A stretch of DNA of 64,000 nt from Rahnella woolbedingensis (GTDB lineage Bacteria > Pseudomonadota > Gammaproteobacteria > Enterobacterales > Enterobacteriaceae): positions 1-64,000 of the forward strand of contig NZ_RAHH01000023.1 in NCBI RefSeq assembly GCF_003602095.1. Direction: 5' to 3'. Below the pieces are notes generated by a model. It searched no databases. It had not been told where the DNA came from and worked only from the letters and a program-made list of their open reading frames with translations. The position numbers and the translations under genes were made by a program. Shown piece after piece: positions 20,802 to 30,330 of the stretch. Numbering within the stretch: position 1 is the stretch's first letter; every line of letters begins with the position of its first letter.

Positions 20802-21815
20802 ATGTCAACAATGCAGGAAGTGGCTAATAAAGCAGGGGTTTCCAAAGCCACCGTTTCCCGTGTGCTTTCCGGGAAGGGATATGTGAGCCAGGAAACCAAA
20901 GATCAGGTGTTTAAAGCCATCGAAGAAGCGGGCTACCGGCCAAATTTGCTGGCGCGCAATCTGGCGACCAGTAAATCGATGTGCATCGGACTCGTGGTCA
21001 CCAATACCCTGTATAACGGCAATTATTTCAGCGAGTTAATCTCGCAGGCAGCAAAAAAACTCGATGCCAACGGGCGTCAACTGATCCTGGTCGATGGTAA
21101 ACACAGCGCCGAAGAAGAACGGGAAGCCATTCAGTTTCTGCATGATTTGCGCTGTGACGGCATTATTATTTACCCGCGCTTTTTATCGGTCGATGAAATG
21201 GATGAAATCATCGATAAATACAATAAGCCGGTCATGGTGGTGAACCGCAAATTACGCAAACATCAGAGTCATTGTATTTATTGCGACCACAAAGGTTCAG
21301 GCTTTCAGGCTACGCAGGCACTGATTGAACGCGGTCATCGTAATATTGTGTTTATCACCGGCTCGATGGATTCCCCGACCGCCATTGAACGCCTTTCCGG
21401 TTACAAAGAAGCGTTAACCTCTGCCGGTTTAGCGGTACAGGAATCGCTGATCGTGCAGGGAAAATGGTCGGCAACCAGCGGCGCGGCGGCGGTGACAACC
21501 CTGCTTGCAGGCGGCGTACCTTTCAGCGCTGTTCTGGCCAGTAACGATGAAATGGCCATCGGCGCAATGAAAACATTAAACGATGCCGGTATTGCTGTTC
21601 CCGCCGATGTATCGGTGATCGGGTTTGATAATATTCCGACCGCACCGTTTCTAATTCCGGCGTTATCGAGTGTGAAAGATCCGGTCAGCGATATGGTCAG
21701 CGAAGTGATCAGCCAGATTATTTCCATGCTCGATGGTGGTTATTTATCCGAGCAGAATAAATTTGTCTCAGAGCTTATTTTGCGGGAATCGGTAGCGACA
21801 GTCCGCCATCACTGA
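20802..21815 (+). CDS. ascG: LacI-family repressor of asc operon
   Basis: A 337-residue repressor (E. coli AscG 336) divergent from ascFB. The N-terminal helix-turn-helix MQEVANKAGVSKATVSRVLS is followed by GKGYVSQETKDQVF and the sugar-binding core (LVVTNTLYNGNYFSEL, VDGKHSAEEEREAIQFL), all matching AscG. A GTG three codons upstream is in frame, but the ATG at 20802 gives the expected start; the ribosome binding site is weak (GGGTGTGG). Known: AscG represses ascFB and binds a TGAAACC-type palindrome, and matching sites are visible in the shared upstream region. A terminator follows. Confidence 0.93.
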   Translation: MSTMQEVANKAGVSKATVSRVLSGKGYVSQETKDQVFKAIEEAGYRPNLLARNLATSKSMCIGLVVTNTLYNGNYFSELISQAAKKLDANGRQLILVDGKHSAEEEREAIQFLHDLRCDGIIIYPRFLSVDEMDEIIDKYNKPVMVVNRKLRKHQSHCIYCDHKGSGFQATQALIERGHRNIVFITGSMDSPTAIERLSGYKEALTSAGLAVQESLIVQGKWSATSGAAAVTTLLAGGVPFSAVLASNDEMAIGAMKTLNDAGIAVPADVSVIGFDNIPTAPFLIPALSSVKDPVSDMVSEVISQIISMLDGGYLSEQNKFVSELILRESVATVRHH

Positions 21816-21849
21816 CTCCCGAAATTCCCCGTCCGCCATTTCGCCCCCC

Positions 21850-21873
21850 GCCGCACCCTGTTGCGGCTTTTTT
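21850..21873 (+). terminator. Rho-independent terminator of ascG
   Basis: The stem GCCGCA (21850-21855) / TGCGGC (21862-21867) is followed by six T residues, 35 bases after the ascG stop. Confidence 0.85.
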
Positions 21874-22182
21874 ACGTGTTTATTGAAACGCTGTAACGCG
21901 TGAGCTTTGTATGCCTTTTCATTAAAGTTAACTGCCGCCCTGCCGATAACTCCTCTGCTATTTAAAAGCCAAATACCGAATTTCACTTAAGGCCGATCTT
22001 TTTGCTAAATACGCTTAAATTTAAGTACGTTAGAAGCAAAATTTGGCGAACTAAGAATTATCTTATGCTAACGTTTCATCCGCACATCACAGCAAAAATG
22101 CGTCGGGAACAGGCGCACTATTTAGCCGGACTTTAGTACGGAAGGATCCCCGTAAAGGCGGCAGGCTAGCAGGCAAAATAAA
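21874..22182. other. Intergenic region upstream of GGDEF-EAL gene
   Basis: About 310 bases with no supported gene. The stretch around 22000-22080 is AT-rich and likely holds the promoter of the downstream cyclic-di-GMP gene, but no clear -35/-10 pair stands out. Confidence 0.35.
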
Positions 22183-24267
22183 ATGAGCGAAGATTCTGAT
22201 GTATTGTATCGGTTGCTGGTTCAGCGCGTAGAAGATTACGCGATTTACATGCTTAAACCCGATGGCATTATTGCGAACTGGAATGCCGGTGCGCAGCGGG
22301 CAAAAGGTTATACGCCTGAAGAAGTCGTCGGAAAACATTTCTCGTGCTTTTACACCGAGGAAGATCGCAAAAGCGGCTGGCCACAGCATGGCCTGGAAAC
22401 GGCGCGCGAAACGGGCCGTTACGAATCCGAAGGCTGGCGACAGCGCAAAGATGGCTCTCTTTTCTGGGCGCATATCATTATTGAAGCGCTACGTGAGGCC
22501 GGTGAAATCATAGGTTTCGCCAAGATCACCCGCGATGTGACTGAACGTCGTGAAACGGAGCAGGCGCTGTTGCAGGCCAAAGAACTGGCGGAGTCCAACA
22601 GTGAACAGCTCGCCTCTCTCTCACAATTTCTGAATACGGTCATTGCCAATATTCCGTCATCAGTGATTGTTGAGAATGCTGTTTCCCGCGAGATCTTGCT
22701 GGTGAACCGTCAGGCTGAACGTTTACTGGGCATTTCACGTGAAAAAATGCTCGGCAAGCGTCCCCAGGATTGTATGGGCATCGGGCTGAGCACCTTTATC
22801 AATAAGCAGTCGGACGAATGCCTGCGAGCGGAAGGCGTCCACCGCAGCGAACAGCAGTTGAAGACCGCCATCGGTGACCGCACGTTGCAGACCACCAGTT
22901 CGGTGATCCGCGGGCATGATCCGCAGACCAGCTACGTGATGATGATCGCCGACGACGTGACCGACCAGCAGGCCGCGCACGCCCGGATCCACCACATGGC
23001 GCATCACGACAATCTGACCAGTCTGCCGAACCGCATTCTGTTCAGCCAGCGTCTGAGTGAAGCCTTACAGCGTGACAGTTATACCCACAGCCACACCGCC
23101 ACGCTGTGTCTGGATCTCGATAACTTCAAAAACGTCAACGATGCACTGGGCCATCAGATTGGTGATGAGCTGCTGCGCGCGATTTCCAAACGCCTGCGCA
23201 TGACGCTGCGTGATGACGATACGCTGGCACGCATTGGCGGCGACGAATTTGCCGTGGTGCTGCCGGGGCTGAAAGACATTTCAGCGGCGCATCAGATTTC
23301 CAAACGACTGATTGAATCGGTGCGCCCGCCGGTGATCATCGACGGCCATTCCCTTTCGGTCGGCCTGAGTATCGGTATCGCGCTGGCAGATTCTGCAGAA
23401 AACACGCCCGATCAGTTGCTGCGTTGTGCCGATATGGCACTGTACGAAGCCAAGCGTAACGGCCGTAACCGCTACGAAGATTTCCGTATCGAAATGGATG
23501 CCGCCGCCCGTAAACGCCGCGTGGTAGAAATGGATTTGCGTGATGCGATTACCTGTAATCAGCTGCGACTTTACTATCAGCCGATCACCGATGCGCGTCA
23601 TGATGAAGTGATGGGTTATGAGGCGCTGATGCGCTGGCACCATCCGGAAAACGGGCTGATTATGCCGGTCGATTTCATTCCGATTGCTGAAGAAACGGGG
23701 CTTATTCACAGTCTGGGATCATTTGCTTTGCACGAAGCCTGCCGCGAAGCGACTACCTGGAAAGGCAATCAGACCGTTGCGGTAAACCTTTCGCCGATCC
23801 AGTTTAAAAACAGCGGACTGGTGTCTGTGGTGGAATCTGCGCTGGAAGCATCGGGGCTGGATCCGTCACGCCTCGAAGTGGAAATCACCGAATCGGTCTT
23901 GCTCGATAACACGCTGGGTAATATCAGCACTCTACGCAAACTAAAATCACTTGGCGTGCGCATTGCACTTGACGATTTCGGCACCGGTTATTCATCGCTG
24001 AGTTATCTGCGGTCATTCCCGTTCGATAAAATCAAAATCGACCGGTCATTCATCAATGACATGCAGGACAGCCGCGAAGCGCTGGCGATTATCCGTGCCA
24101 TCACCGGTATGAGTCGCAGTCTGGACATTCAGACCACCGCAGAAGGTGTCGAAACCGACGAGCAGTTCCGGCGTCTGAAAGAAGAAGGTTGTACGCTGTT
24201 CCAGGGCTATTTCTTCGGACGACCTCAGCCCTCAGAGTCAAGACTGATTGGGTTTTCACCCCTCTGA
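22183..24267 (+). CDS. PAS-PAS-GGDEF-EAL cyclic-di-GMP protein
   Basis: A soluble 694-residue signalling protein without membrane segments. The first PAS domain (about 10-120) is of the type seen in RtcB/PleD-like sensors (NWNAGAQRAKGYTPEEVVGKHF). A short coiled linker (about 120-150) and a second PAS (about 155-270) precede the GGDEF domain. The catalytic GGDEF is intact at 352-356, with an RDDD inhibitory I-site at 343-346. The EAL motif at 480-482 is intact, with EITES, DFGTGYSS and TAEGVET metal/substrate motifs. Both synthase and phosphodiesterase activity are therefore possible. It is monocistronic. The position next to fimbrial genes suggests a surface-attachment role, but this is only contextual. 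The ribosome binding site is weak. Confidence 0.93.
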   Translation: MSEDSDVLYRLLVQRVEDYAIYMLKPDGIIANWNAGAQRAKGYTPEEVVGKHFSCFYTEEDRKSGWPQHGLETARETGRYESEGWRQRKDGSLFWAHIIIEALREAGEIIGFAKITRDVTERRETEQALLQAKELAESNSEQLASLSQFLNTVIANIPSSVIVENAVSREILLVNRQAERLLGISREKMLGKRPQDCMGIGLSTFINKQSDECLRAEGVHRSEQQLKTAIGDRTLQTTSSVIRGHDPQTSYVMMIADDVTDQQAAHARIHHMAHHDNLTSLPNRILFSQRLSEALQRDSYTHSHTATLCLDLDNFKNVNDALGHQIGDELLRAISKRLRMTLRDDDTLARIGGDEFAVVLPGLKDISAAHQISKRLIESVRPPVIIDGHSLSVGLSIGIALADSAENTPDQLLRCADMALYEAKRNGRNRYEDFRIEMDAAARKRRVVEMDLRDAITCNQLRLYYQPITDARHDEVMGYEALMRWHHPENGLIMPVDFIPIAEETGLIHSLGSFALHEACREATTWKGNQTVAVNLSPIQFKNSGLVSVVESALEASGLDPSRLEVEITESVLLDNTLGNISTLRKLKSLGVRIALDDFGTGYSSLSYLRSFPFDKIKIDRSFINDMQDSREALAIIRAITGMSRSLDIQTTAEGVETDEQFRRLKEEGCTLFQGYFFGRPQPSESRLIGFSPL

Positions 24268-24644
24268 TGATAGGTATTAGACACGGTTTTTGTCCGAAAT
24301 AATCGGGGGATAAACGGCGTATATTGCTGTTATTTCTGGCGATAACCGAGCCAGAGGCGCCTTAAAAGTAAACCATGACTTTAAGGCGTCTCCTGCGAAG
24401 AAGTGCCATCATCACTGTCTTCAATTGAATGACGCTATATAATTTTATGGGCAACCGTTTAGCGTAATGCGGGCGTATAAAGTAAAGTCACGGCAAAGAG
24501 TCTGTAGACTCAACTTATCATTGTTTATGCTCTGACCGGAGAAAAAGGAAGTCGAAAACCCGAGAGTCAAAACTAGCGCGCAAGCGGTTATTAAAATGTG
24601 ACACGCGGATTCTTTCTGTTAAAAATGATTTTGTATTTACATTA
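24268..24644. other. Intergenic region with long imperfect hairpin
   Basis: No gene is supported. At 24354-24392 an imperfect hairpin of about 15 pairs (GAGGCGCCTTAAA... with ...TTTAAGGCGTCTC) encloses an 8-base loop. It has no T-run. It could be a weak terminator between the convergent genes or part of a small RNA. The rest is AT-rich with no feature I can name. Confidence 0.45.
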
Positions 24645-25271
24645 TCAACTATCAAATAAAGATATTGGATGATCGCTTTTCTTAAAAATCTTCAAAAAAA
24701 TTAATAACTCACAATCACTTTTGAGACCAAATTTTCTCATAATCATTCTTTTATGCGAACTGACAGCTTTTATGTTTAGACCTAACTGCTGTGATATTCT
24801 GAAAATATCATTACCTCGCAGCAGCGATTTCGCAATTAAAATCTGTTGAGGTGTCAGATTATGAAATTTGCATTGTAAGCATTTACCGGAATGAGAGAGT
24901 ATAGGGTTTGCTTTGACATCCTTCCATGCAATGAAGATTTTTTCACTGATGCTGTGCAATGACTCAGACCGTGAAATAAAAACAACATCCTTAATACACA
25001 GTGGCAATCCATTGTGGTGAAGGTTTTTTTTGCCATCGTAAATACCCACTATCAGACCTGGTCTTCTGCGAAATTTTAATGCGGGATGACAGAGGAATTG
25101 TGCGCCCGCATTAAACTCCTTTACGATTACGTCCGCTTGCAGAACATTTTGTTTTGTTAAGCTTTCAACTTCAATCGAATATTTTTCTGCATGGAAGAAT
25201 ATCTTTTCAAGAAACAATTCAAAACCATGCTTATAAAACGCGTTGGAGTCCTCAATGGCAATTTTTAACAT
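24645..25271 (-). CDS. LuxR-type HTH transcriptional regulator
   Basis: A 208-residue protein with a C-terminal LuxR/FixJ helix-turn-helix (about residues 140-195: LTPQQILIAKSLLRGNDIF, RISQQLGLNIKAVSSHKRMI). The N-terminal part does not keep the Asp pocket of a receiver domain, so it is probably not a phosphorylated response regulator. A CLQC pair near residue 138 is notable. AGGA precedes the ATG at 25271 by 6 bases, better than the ATG eight codons upstream. It is AT-rich, monocistronic, and lies just downstream of a fimbrial operon in the same orientation. Such orphan LuxR-type regulators often control adjacent fimbriae; that is inference here. Confidence 0.8.
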   Translation of the reverse strand: MLKIAIEDSNAFYKHGFELFLEKIFFHAEKYSIEVESLTKQNVLQADVIVKEFNAGAQFLCHPALKFRRRPGLIVGIYDGKKNLHHNGLPLCIKDVVFISRSESLHSISEKIFIAWKDVKANPILSHSGKCLQCKFHNLTPQQILIAKSLLRGNDIFRISQQLGLNIKAVSSHKRMIMRKFGLKSDCELLIFLKIFKKSDHPISLFDS

Positions 25272-25438
25272 GATCAGTCCTGATGATATTATCATACTAT
25301 ACTTGTGAAGATGTGTCTGTAAGGACAGTCACCATTGCAAGGGGAAGCTATAATATTTTAAATGTCATTGCGTAAGAAATAGAAACGTTAAGATTTATTT
25401 ATACACATATATTTTATTTCCCAACCCCCGATATATCG

Positions 25439-25480
25439 CTCAACCCACGCAGTGGAATCTTTACAGCCGTGTGGGTTGAG
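25439..25480 (-). terminator. Stem-loop after fimbrial operon
   Basis: The 10-base arms CTCAACCCAC (25439-25448) and GTGGGTTGAG (25471-25480) begin 8 bases beyond the last pilin stop on the minus strand. No T-run follows, so it may be a terminator or a 3' mRNA-stabilising hairpin. Confidence 0.55.
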
Positions 25481-25488
25481 TTCAATTA

Positions 25489-26025
25489 TTATTGATAGGT
25501 AAAGTTTACCAACACACTGCTAGAAACCCGTCCCGCGCCAACGTTGCCAGCGCCGGTATACAGGCGGGCCACCAACGGAAAGGTTGCGGTCCTGGTCACG
25601 TCATCAACATCGACCGTCATGCTTTTGCCATTTGACAATACCGCGCTGTGGTCGGCATCTTTTGCCATTTGAACCGCCATATTAGCTGCGGCGCTCGTGA
25701 CCGGCTCAGTATTCGCGAACAACGAACCACCGGGCCCCGTCGGTGTACCGGAAAACGTAACGGTACTTTGGCTGGTTCCCACCGGACAATGAGTCAGATT
25801 GAGACTGAAGCTTTTCCAGTCTCCGGCATCGCCAGCATTCTGGAATTGAGTTCTTCCCAGCGTGCCAAGATTAACTTCCTGCCCCCCAGTCAGCATCGGG
25901 CTAACAGTGCAGGATGCCGCAATAACCCTACCGGTGATTGTCACATCAACAGCTTTTGCTTCTGTGCCCGACAGGACCGCAAAGGCGGGAAGTAGCATGT
26001 TGAGAAAAAACACACGTTTTAACAT
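25489..26025 (-). CDS. Fimbrial minor subunit (type 1 pilin fold)
   Basis: A secreted pilin of 178 residues. The signal peptide ends at about residue 25 (TEAKA). The mature domain has the conserved cysteine pair (AASCTV and THCPVG) and a C-terminal beta-strand ending in VNFTYQ, with the penultimate Tyr needed for chaperone recognition. It resembles its upstream neighbour (26055-26579) around GRVIAA.CT and DWKSF.L.L..CPVGTS, indicating a tandem duplication. Last gene of the operon; a GGAGAG site precedes the ATG. Likely a tip or adaptor subunit. Confidence 0.85.
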   Translation of the reverse strand: MLKRVFFLNMLLPAFAVLSGTEAKAVDVTITGRVIAASCTVSPMLTGGQEVNLGTLGRTQFQNAGDAGDWKSFSLNLTHCPVGTSQSTVTFSGTPTGPGGSLFANTEPVTSAAANMAVQMAKDADHSAVLSNGKSMTVDVDDVTRTATFPLVARLYTGAGNVGAGRVSSSVLVNFTYQ

Positions 26026-26054
26026 GATCAGCTCTCCTGCCAGGTAATGGCAAA

Positions 26055-26579
26055 TCAGTTGTAGGCCAAGTTCATCAGTACGACAGTATTGATATTCCCT
26101 ACGCCCGCATTCCCAGTACTACTATAAGGACGCGCCTGCAGGTCGAAAGTGGCATTTTTGCTACCGTCCACATCCACTGTCATCGTGCTGTTTTTGCCTT
26201 TGTCAGCCACGGTGCCAGAGCGGTTTTGTACCTGCACGGACACATTGGTGGCATAACCCGTACCGGTCGTGTTGGCATATTTGGCCGCATCAGCAACATC
26301 GGCCGTACCGTCAAATGTAGCGGTGACAGAAGAGGTACCCACCGGACAATTACTCAGGGTCACATCAAAAGTTTTCCAGTCACCATAAGAGTTGGCTGTG
26401 TTCAAGGTTGCAGCAGTGACATCAGCCATCGTGACCGTGTAGGCACCACTGTTGTTGATAGTACAAGCCGCCGCGATAACTCTACCGTTAATGGTAATGG
26501 TGGTATCTGCCGCATGCGCGGCCAGAGAACAGGAACCTACTATCAGAGCAGCAATCAATCCTTTGGCAAACTTATTCAT
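26055..26579 (-). CDS. Fimbrial subunit (type 1 pilin fold)
   Basis: A secreted pilin of 174 residues. The signal peptide is cleaved after AHA (about residue 23). Conserved cysteines are in AAACTI and SNCPVG, and the C-terminus MNLAYN carries the donor-strand/chaperone signature. A strong AAAGGAG site lies before the ATG. It is closely related to the next gene downstream and less so to the first pilin of the operon. Its place after the adhesin suggests an adaptor or secondary structural pilin. Confidence 0.87.
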   Translation of the reverse strand: MNKFAKGLIAALIVGSCSLAAHAADTTITINGRVIAAACTINNSGAYTVTMADVTAATLNTANSYGDWKTFDVTLSNCPVGTSSVTATFDGTADVADAAKYANTTGTGYATNVSVQVQNRSGTVADKGKNSTMTVDVDGSKNATFDLQARPYSSTGNAGVGNINTVVLMNLAYN

Positions 26580-26641
26580 TTTAAAACTCCTTTATGTATC
26601 ATTTACTGCCTGAAAGGCAATGGTCATTTCTAATAGAAAAA

Positions 26642-27631
26642 TCAGTTATAAATAATGGTTGCATAAGCAATCGAGCTGACAGTCCCCACATCAATATTAT
26701 TGGATAATGCATAATATCGGGCCGTCATCGGTATTGTAATACTCCCATTGATCGGTCCCAGATTGAGATAATCACCTACAGTTGTCGGCACTGGCATATT
26801 ATCTTTCAATATCTGTATCCCGACACTGGCCGCATTGGCACTACTGCTGTTAAGGTTACGGAATACCGCATTGGCGGCATCGACAATATCACCACTAAAA
26901 GCCAGGGAAATATTACTGGCAGATGAGCAACTCAATGGAATATTAAAATCTTTATCTTTACTCGTATTCCCCAAAGCAGCCAATTGGGATGTATTGGTAT
27001 CGTCAAGATTTAGCGTAATTGCCGATTGAGTTACTGTGCATGCCGGTACCGTGGGTTTAACAATGATAGGGCTCGACAGATATAACTCAAACCACGGAGT
27101 GCTTGCTATTGCTGCAGACATAATCACCTGGGGGCCAAAGGTTCCTGGCTGTATTGGACCCGTTTTTACAAATTCCACCATTACCGAGCCGCCGCTTACC
27201 CCTGAATTAGTGCCCACCCCACTACTTAGTGATTGCGGCCAGTATTTCCCAATAAAATTCGAAGGCCACCCGGCCGTTATTTTCCCCCGATAGGCTAGCC
27301 CCGGTATGTCAGTAGCGTAAAGATTCCCAGAGGGTGAGCCATAACCAGTAATGTTAAATATATCCGTACGACCATTAAAAACAACACCACAATCACTGGA
27401 ACTCAAAAATGTTGGCCAGGTTAATGTGACAGTTGCAACCACAGTCCCAACTGGCAAGGTGGGATTCAAATTAATGCTTGCTGGAGCGGCCAGACTCTGA
27501 CGAAAAGGCGTACAGGCCTGTGCCGACGTAATCAGTGAGATGTTAAACATACCCGCCATCACAACCGTCATTACCAGCCCCAATGCTTTTTTCTTTTTAA
27601 GAAAAGCTGTTATACAAATAAATTTCTTCAT
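26642..27631 (-). CDS. Fimbrial tip adhesin, two-domain
   Basis: A 329-residue protein, twice pilin length, as in FimH/MrkD-type adhesins. A long signal region (residues 1-39, with a KKKK stretch) is followed by an N-terminal receptor-binding domain (about 40-195, with its own cysteines). A C-terminal pilin domain starting at ACTVTQSAITLNLDD ends ATIIYN. The receptor cannot be predicted. TAAGGA precedes the ATG. It lies directly after the usher gene and before two pilins. Codon use and AT content are like its fimbrial neighbours and unlike the flanking metabolic genes. Confidence 0.83.
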   Translation of the reverse strand: MKKFICITAFLKKKKALGLVMTVVMAGMFNISLITSAQACTPFRQSLAAPASINLNPTLPVGTVVATVTLTWPTFLSSSDCGVVFNGRTDIFNITGYGSPSGNLYATDIPGLAYRGKITAGWPSNFIGKYWPQSLSSGVGTNSGVSGGSVMVEFVKTGPIQPGTFGPQVIMSAAIASTPWFELYLSSPIIVKPTVPACTVTQSAITLNLDDTNTSQLAALGNTSKDKDFNIPLSCSSASNISLAFSGDIVDAANAVFRNLNSSSANAASVGIQILKDNMPVPTTVGDYLNLGPINGSITIPMTARYYALSNNIDVGTVSSIAYATIIYN

Positions 27632-27660
27632 GTTTATTCCTTATAGTCAGTGTCAACCGA

Positions 27661-30255
27661 TCATCGGCACTGACCATTTATATTCGCTATACTGCTGGTG
27701 ACTTTGAGCAGACTGTACATGACGGTACAATGTTCATCGGTTCCAGAACCCCATTTCACGTTCAACTGACCGTTTTGCGCCAGCCCAGTGAGATACGCCT
27801 GCCCTGCATCCCCCACAATAAAGCCCTCTGCACCCTGGGTATCCTTGCTTGTCACAATGGCGCCGAAAGGTACTGACTGGCCGTTTGTGCGGAGCAACGT
27901 CATCAATACCCGGTTACCGACACTGGTCTGATACGTTGCTTTCACAACAGCACCCCGCGTTGGTATAACGGTTTGGGTGGTAATGGCCACTTCCGTATCG
28001 TCAGCAAAGGTTTGGGTATTGAGCGTGACATCATTCTTACGATATGGGCTGGTATACGGCACCACGGCATAGCCACGAAAATCAGTCTTAACTCCAGTCT
28101 GGCCTTGTACGCTGACACCTTTTGCTTGCGGTGCAACCACCAGAGCCACGGTTTCACCCAGTGGTTGGCCGAAGGTCACGCCGTTTTCATGCGCGATAAT
28201 TCCGCCCTGCGCACCGTAGTTCATGCGTTGACTGTTATGGTCATAGGTGTAACCGCCATTGATTTCACCGTAGGCCGCACGCCAATCGGTATTCACAGCA
28301 CCGCTGTTACTTTGCCCCTGTGAACCATAGCCCTGTTGCACACTCCAGCTCAGGTTGTTGTCTTCCAGCGTAGTACCGCCGACACTCACACTATTGGTGG
28401 TATTACCGTTCTTACTGGTATTGAGCATGTAGTTGGCATAGGTGGTTGAGGTCTTATCGCCAAAAAGCTTGCTCAACGGGACACTCACATTAAAGGCAAA
28501 CAGCTGATCTTTATCGTAGATACGTCCACTTCTGTGAGAACCGGCCCCGTAGTTCACCGTCGAGTTAAGGTTGTAGGTATAGCTCAGCCCATAACTGATA
28601 CCGTCCCTGGAATTGTTATAACTGGCGGTGTACGACTCCATACGCCGGTCAGTATTCCAGTAATCTTCTCGTGCCGCGCTCAGGCCAAGGTTGCCACCAC
28701 CTTCCCATAAATCCTGTGACACAGTGAGTTCGGCACGGTTTCTGCGGCGTTCCTGCAACGTGTACGTGTTGCCATCAGTGTAGGTATCCAGCACTTCCTG
28801 CATGCCCCAATAGCCGTCCGTCGCATAGCGGTAGCCGGCAATGGCGAAGTTGGTACCGGTCTGAACGAAGTTTTTGCTGTAACGTACGCGCCAGGACTGA
28901 CCGCTCTCTTTATCCTGATTTTTTTGCTTTGCCCAGGACTGGGTAATATCTCCAGACAACGCCCCTAAATCCCCGAGGTTTTTGCCCAGACCCAGAGCCA
29001 ATGACTGGTATTTACTGGCAAATTGCCCACCGCCATAGACGGTGTATCCCCAAGGCAAGCCATAAATCACGGTTCCTTCGCTAAGCGCCGTCTGATCCAC
29101 GCTATTGTCATAGGAGCGGTATACGCCGCTAGTGATGGCATATTTCAGGCGCCCTTCACGCTGCAAGACTGGCAGGGAAGCATAAGGGATAACCAGTTGC
29201 TGCTCACTGCCGTCAGATTCCTTGATCGTCACATACAAATCACCCGCACCACCGGTGGGGTACATATCGGTAATCTCAAAGCTGCCCGGTGCCACATAGG
29301 TCTGGTAAATCGTATAGCCGTTCTGGCGAATGGTGACCTGCGCATTGGTGCGGGCAATCCCACGCACCACCGGCGCATAGCCGCGCAGGCTCTCCGGCAA
29401 CATGTCGTCGTCAGATGCCAGTTGAGCACCACGAAAAGAGACACTGTCGAACACATCCGCCGCAGTGGAACTGTCCCCGGCTGTGAACTGGCTTTTCAGG
29501 GAGATAATGTCGCGCTGAGCGTAGGTATAGACCGTATCCCAATGACTCTCGGCTGTGCCATTGACACCGCCGTTGTCTGACCGACTCCAGGTGGTGTAAT
29601 TGCGCAGACGCCAAGGGCCGATGTTGATACCGGGGCGCAGGTTGACGTATTGGTTGTTGCTGTCGTCGCCCTGGCCACTCCTGGCGTAATTATTAGCACC
29701 GGTCAGGCTGTAGTTCAGCAATGCTGCCGGGACACCCTCATCCCAGAGCTTTGTGTCAACCCAACCACGGGCCGAGTTGCTGACAGCCGTTTGTGGCAAG
29801 CTCAACAACAATTGCAGGCGTTCGAAGCGAAATTCACTATTCGCCTGAGGGATCGCGGCCAGATTGGCGCAGGCACTTCCCGACGCGCCAAGCTCCGGGT
29901 ATTTTTTAACTAACACCCCCCAATTTGCTAAATCATCGACCGGGATACAGGGTTGCAGCACATCGCTACCCTTAGCGTTCCTGGCCATACGAAATTCAAC
30001 GTTACGCGTTTCCATCTTTTCGTTGTTGAGAAACACATCAACCCGATAAGTGCCAGGCAGCTGGCCTCCTTTATCTTCAAAGGATGAAAGGTCAATGGCT
30101 TTGTGCCCAGGCGCCCCCAGTTCCAACAGTGCGGGGTCAAAGTAATCTCGCGCCTGCGCCGTCATCATTGTCCCGGTAATCAGCGCTATCTGAGCAGCCA
30201 CAAAACAGGCTACCCGGCTTAAACGTGGACATATGTGTCCTTTATAATTGTTCAT
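27661..30255 (-). CDS. Outer-membrane fimbrial usher
   Basis: An 864-residue FimD/PapC-family usher that receives chaperone-subunit complexes and secretes the growing pilus. The signal peptide ends near residue 35 (AQA). The N-terminal domain (YFDPALLELG, PGTYRVDVFLN) binds chaperone. The 24-strand barrel with plug domain follows, then the C-terminal domains with a cysteine pair (EHCTVMY ... NGQCR). It is full length. A GTG three codons upstream is in frame; I prefer the ATG at 30255. It sits between chaperone and adhesin genes. Confidence 0.93.
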   Translation of the reverse strand: MNNYKGHICPRLSRVACFVAAQIALITGTMMTAQARDYFDPALLELGAPGHKAIDLSSFEDKGGQLPGTYRVDVFLNNEKMETRNVEFRMARNAKGSDVLQPCIPVDDLANWGVLVKKYPELGASGSACANLAAIPQANSEFRFERLQLLLSLPQTAVSNSARGWVDTKLWDEGVPAALLNYSLTGANNYARSGQGDDSNNQYVNLRPGINIGPWRLRNYTTWSRSDNGGVNGTAESHWDTVYTYAQRDIISLKSQFTAGDSSTAADVFDSVSFRGAQLASDDDMLPESLRGYAPVVRGIARTNAQVTIRQNGYTIYQTYVAPGSFEITDMYPTGGAGDLYVTIKESDGSEQQLVIPYASLPVLQREGRLKYAITSGVYRSYDNSVDQTALSEGTVIYGLPWGYTVYGGGQFASKYQSLALGLGKNLGDLGALSGDITQSWAKQKNQDKESGQSWRVRYSKNFVQTGTNFAIAGYRYATDGYWGMQEVLDTYTDGNTYTLQERRRNRAELTVSQDLWEGGGNLGLSAAREDYWNTDRRMESYTASYNNSRDGISYGLSYTYNLNSTVNYGAGSHRSGRIYDKDQLFAFNVSVPLSKLFGDKTSTTYANYMLNTSKNGNTTNSVSVGGTTLEDNNLSWSVQQGYGSQGQSNSGAVNTDWRAAYGEINGGYTYDHNSQRMNYGAQGGIIAHENGVTFGQPLGETVALVVAPQAKGVSVQGQTGVKTDFRGYAVVPYTSPYRKNDVTLNTQTFADDTEVAITTQTVIPTRGAVVKATYQTSVGNRVLMTLLRTNGQSVPFGAIVTSKDTQGAEGFIVGDAGQAYLTGLAQNGQLNVKWGSGTDEHCTVMYSLLKVTSSIANINGQCR

Positions 30256-30330
30256 CCTTAACACCCCATTCCCACGTAAGCCTTTGATTCCTTACACTCA
30301 TGAATATTCATGCTCAGTATTAATGCTCTG

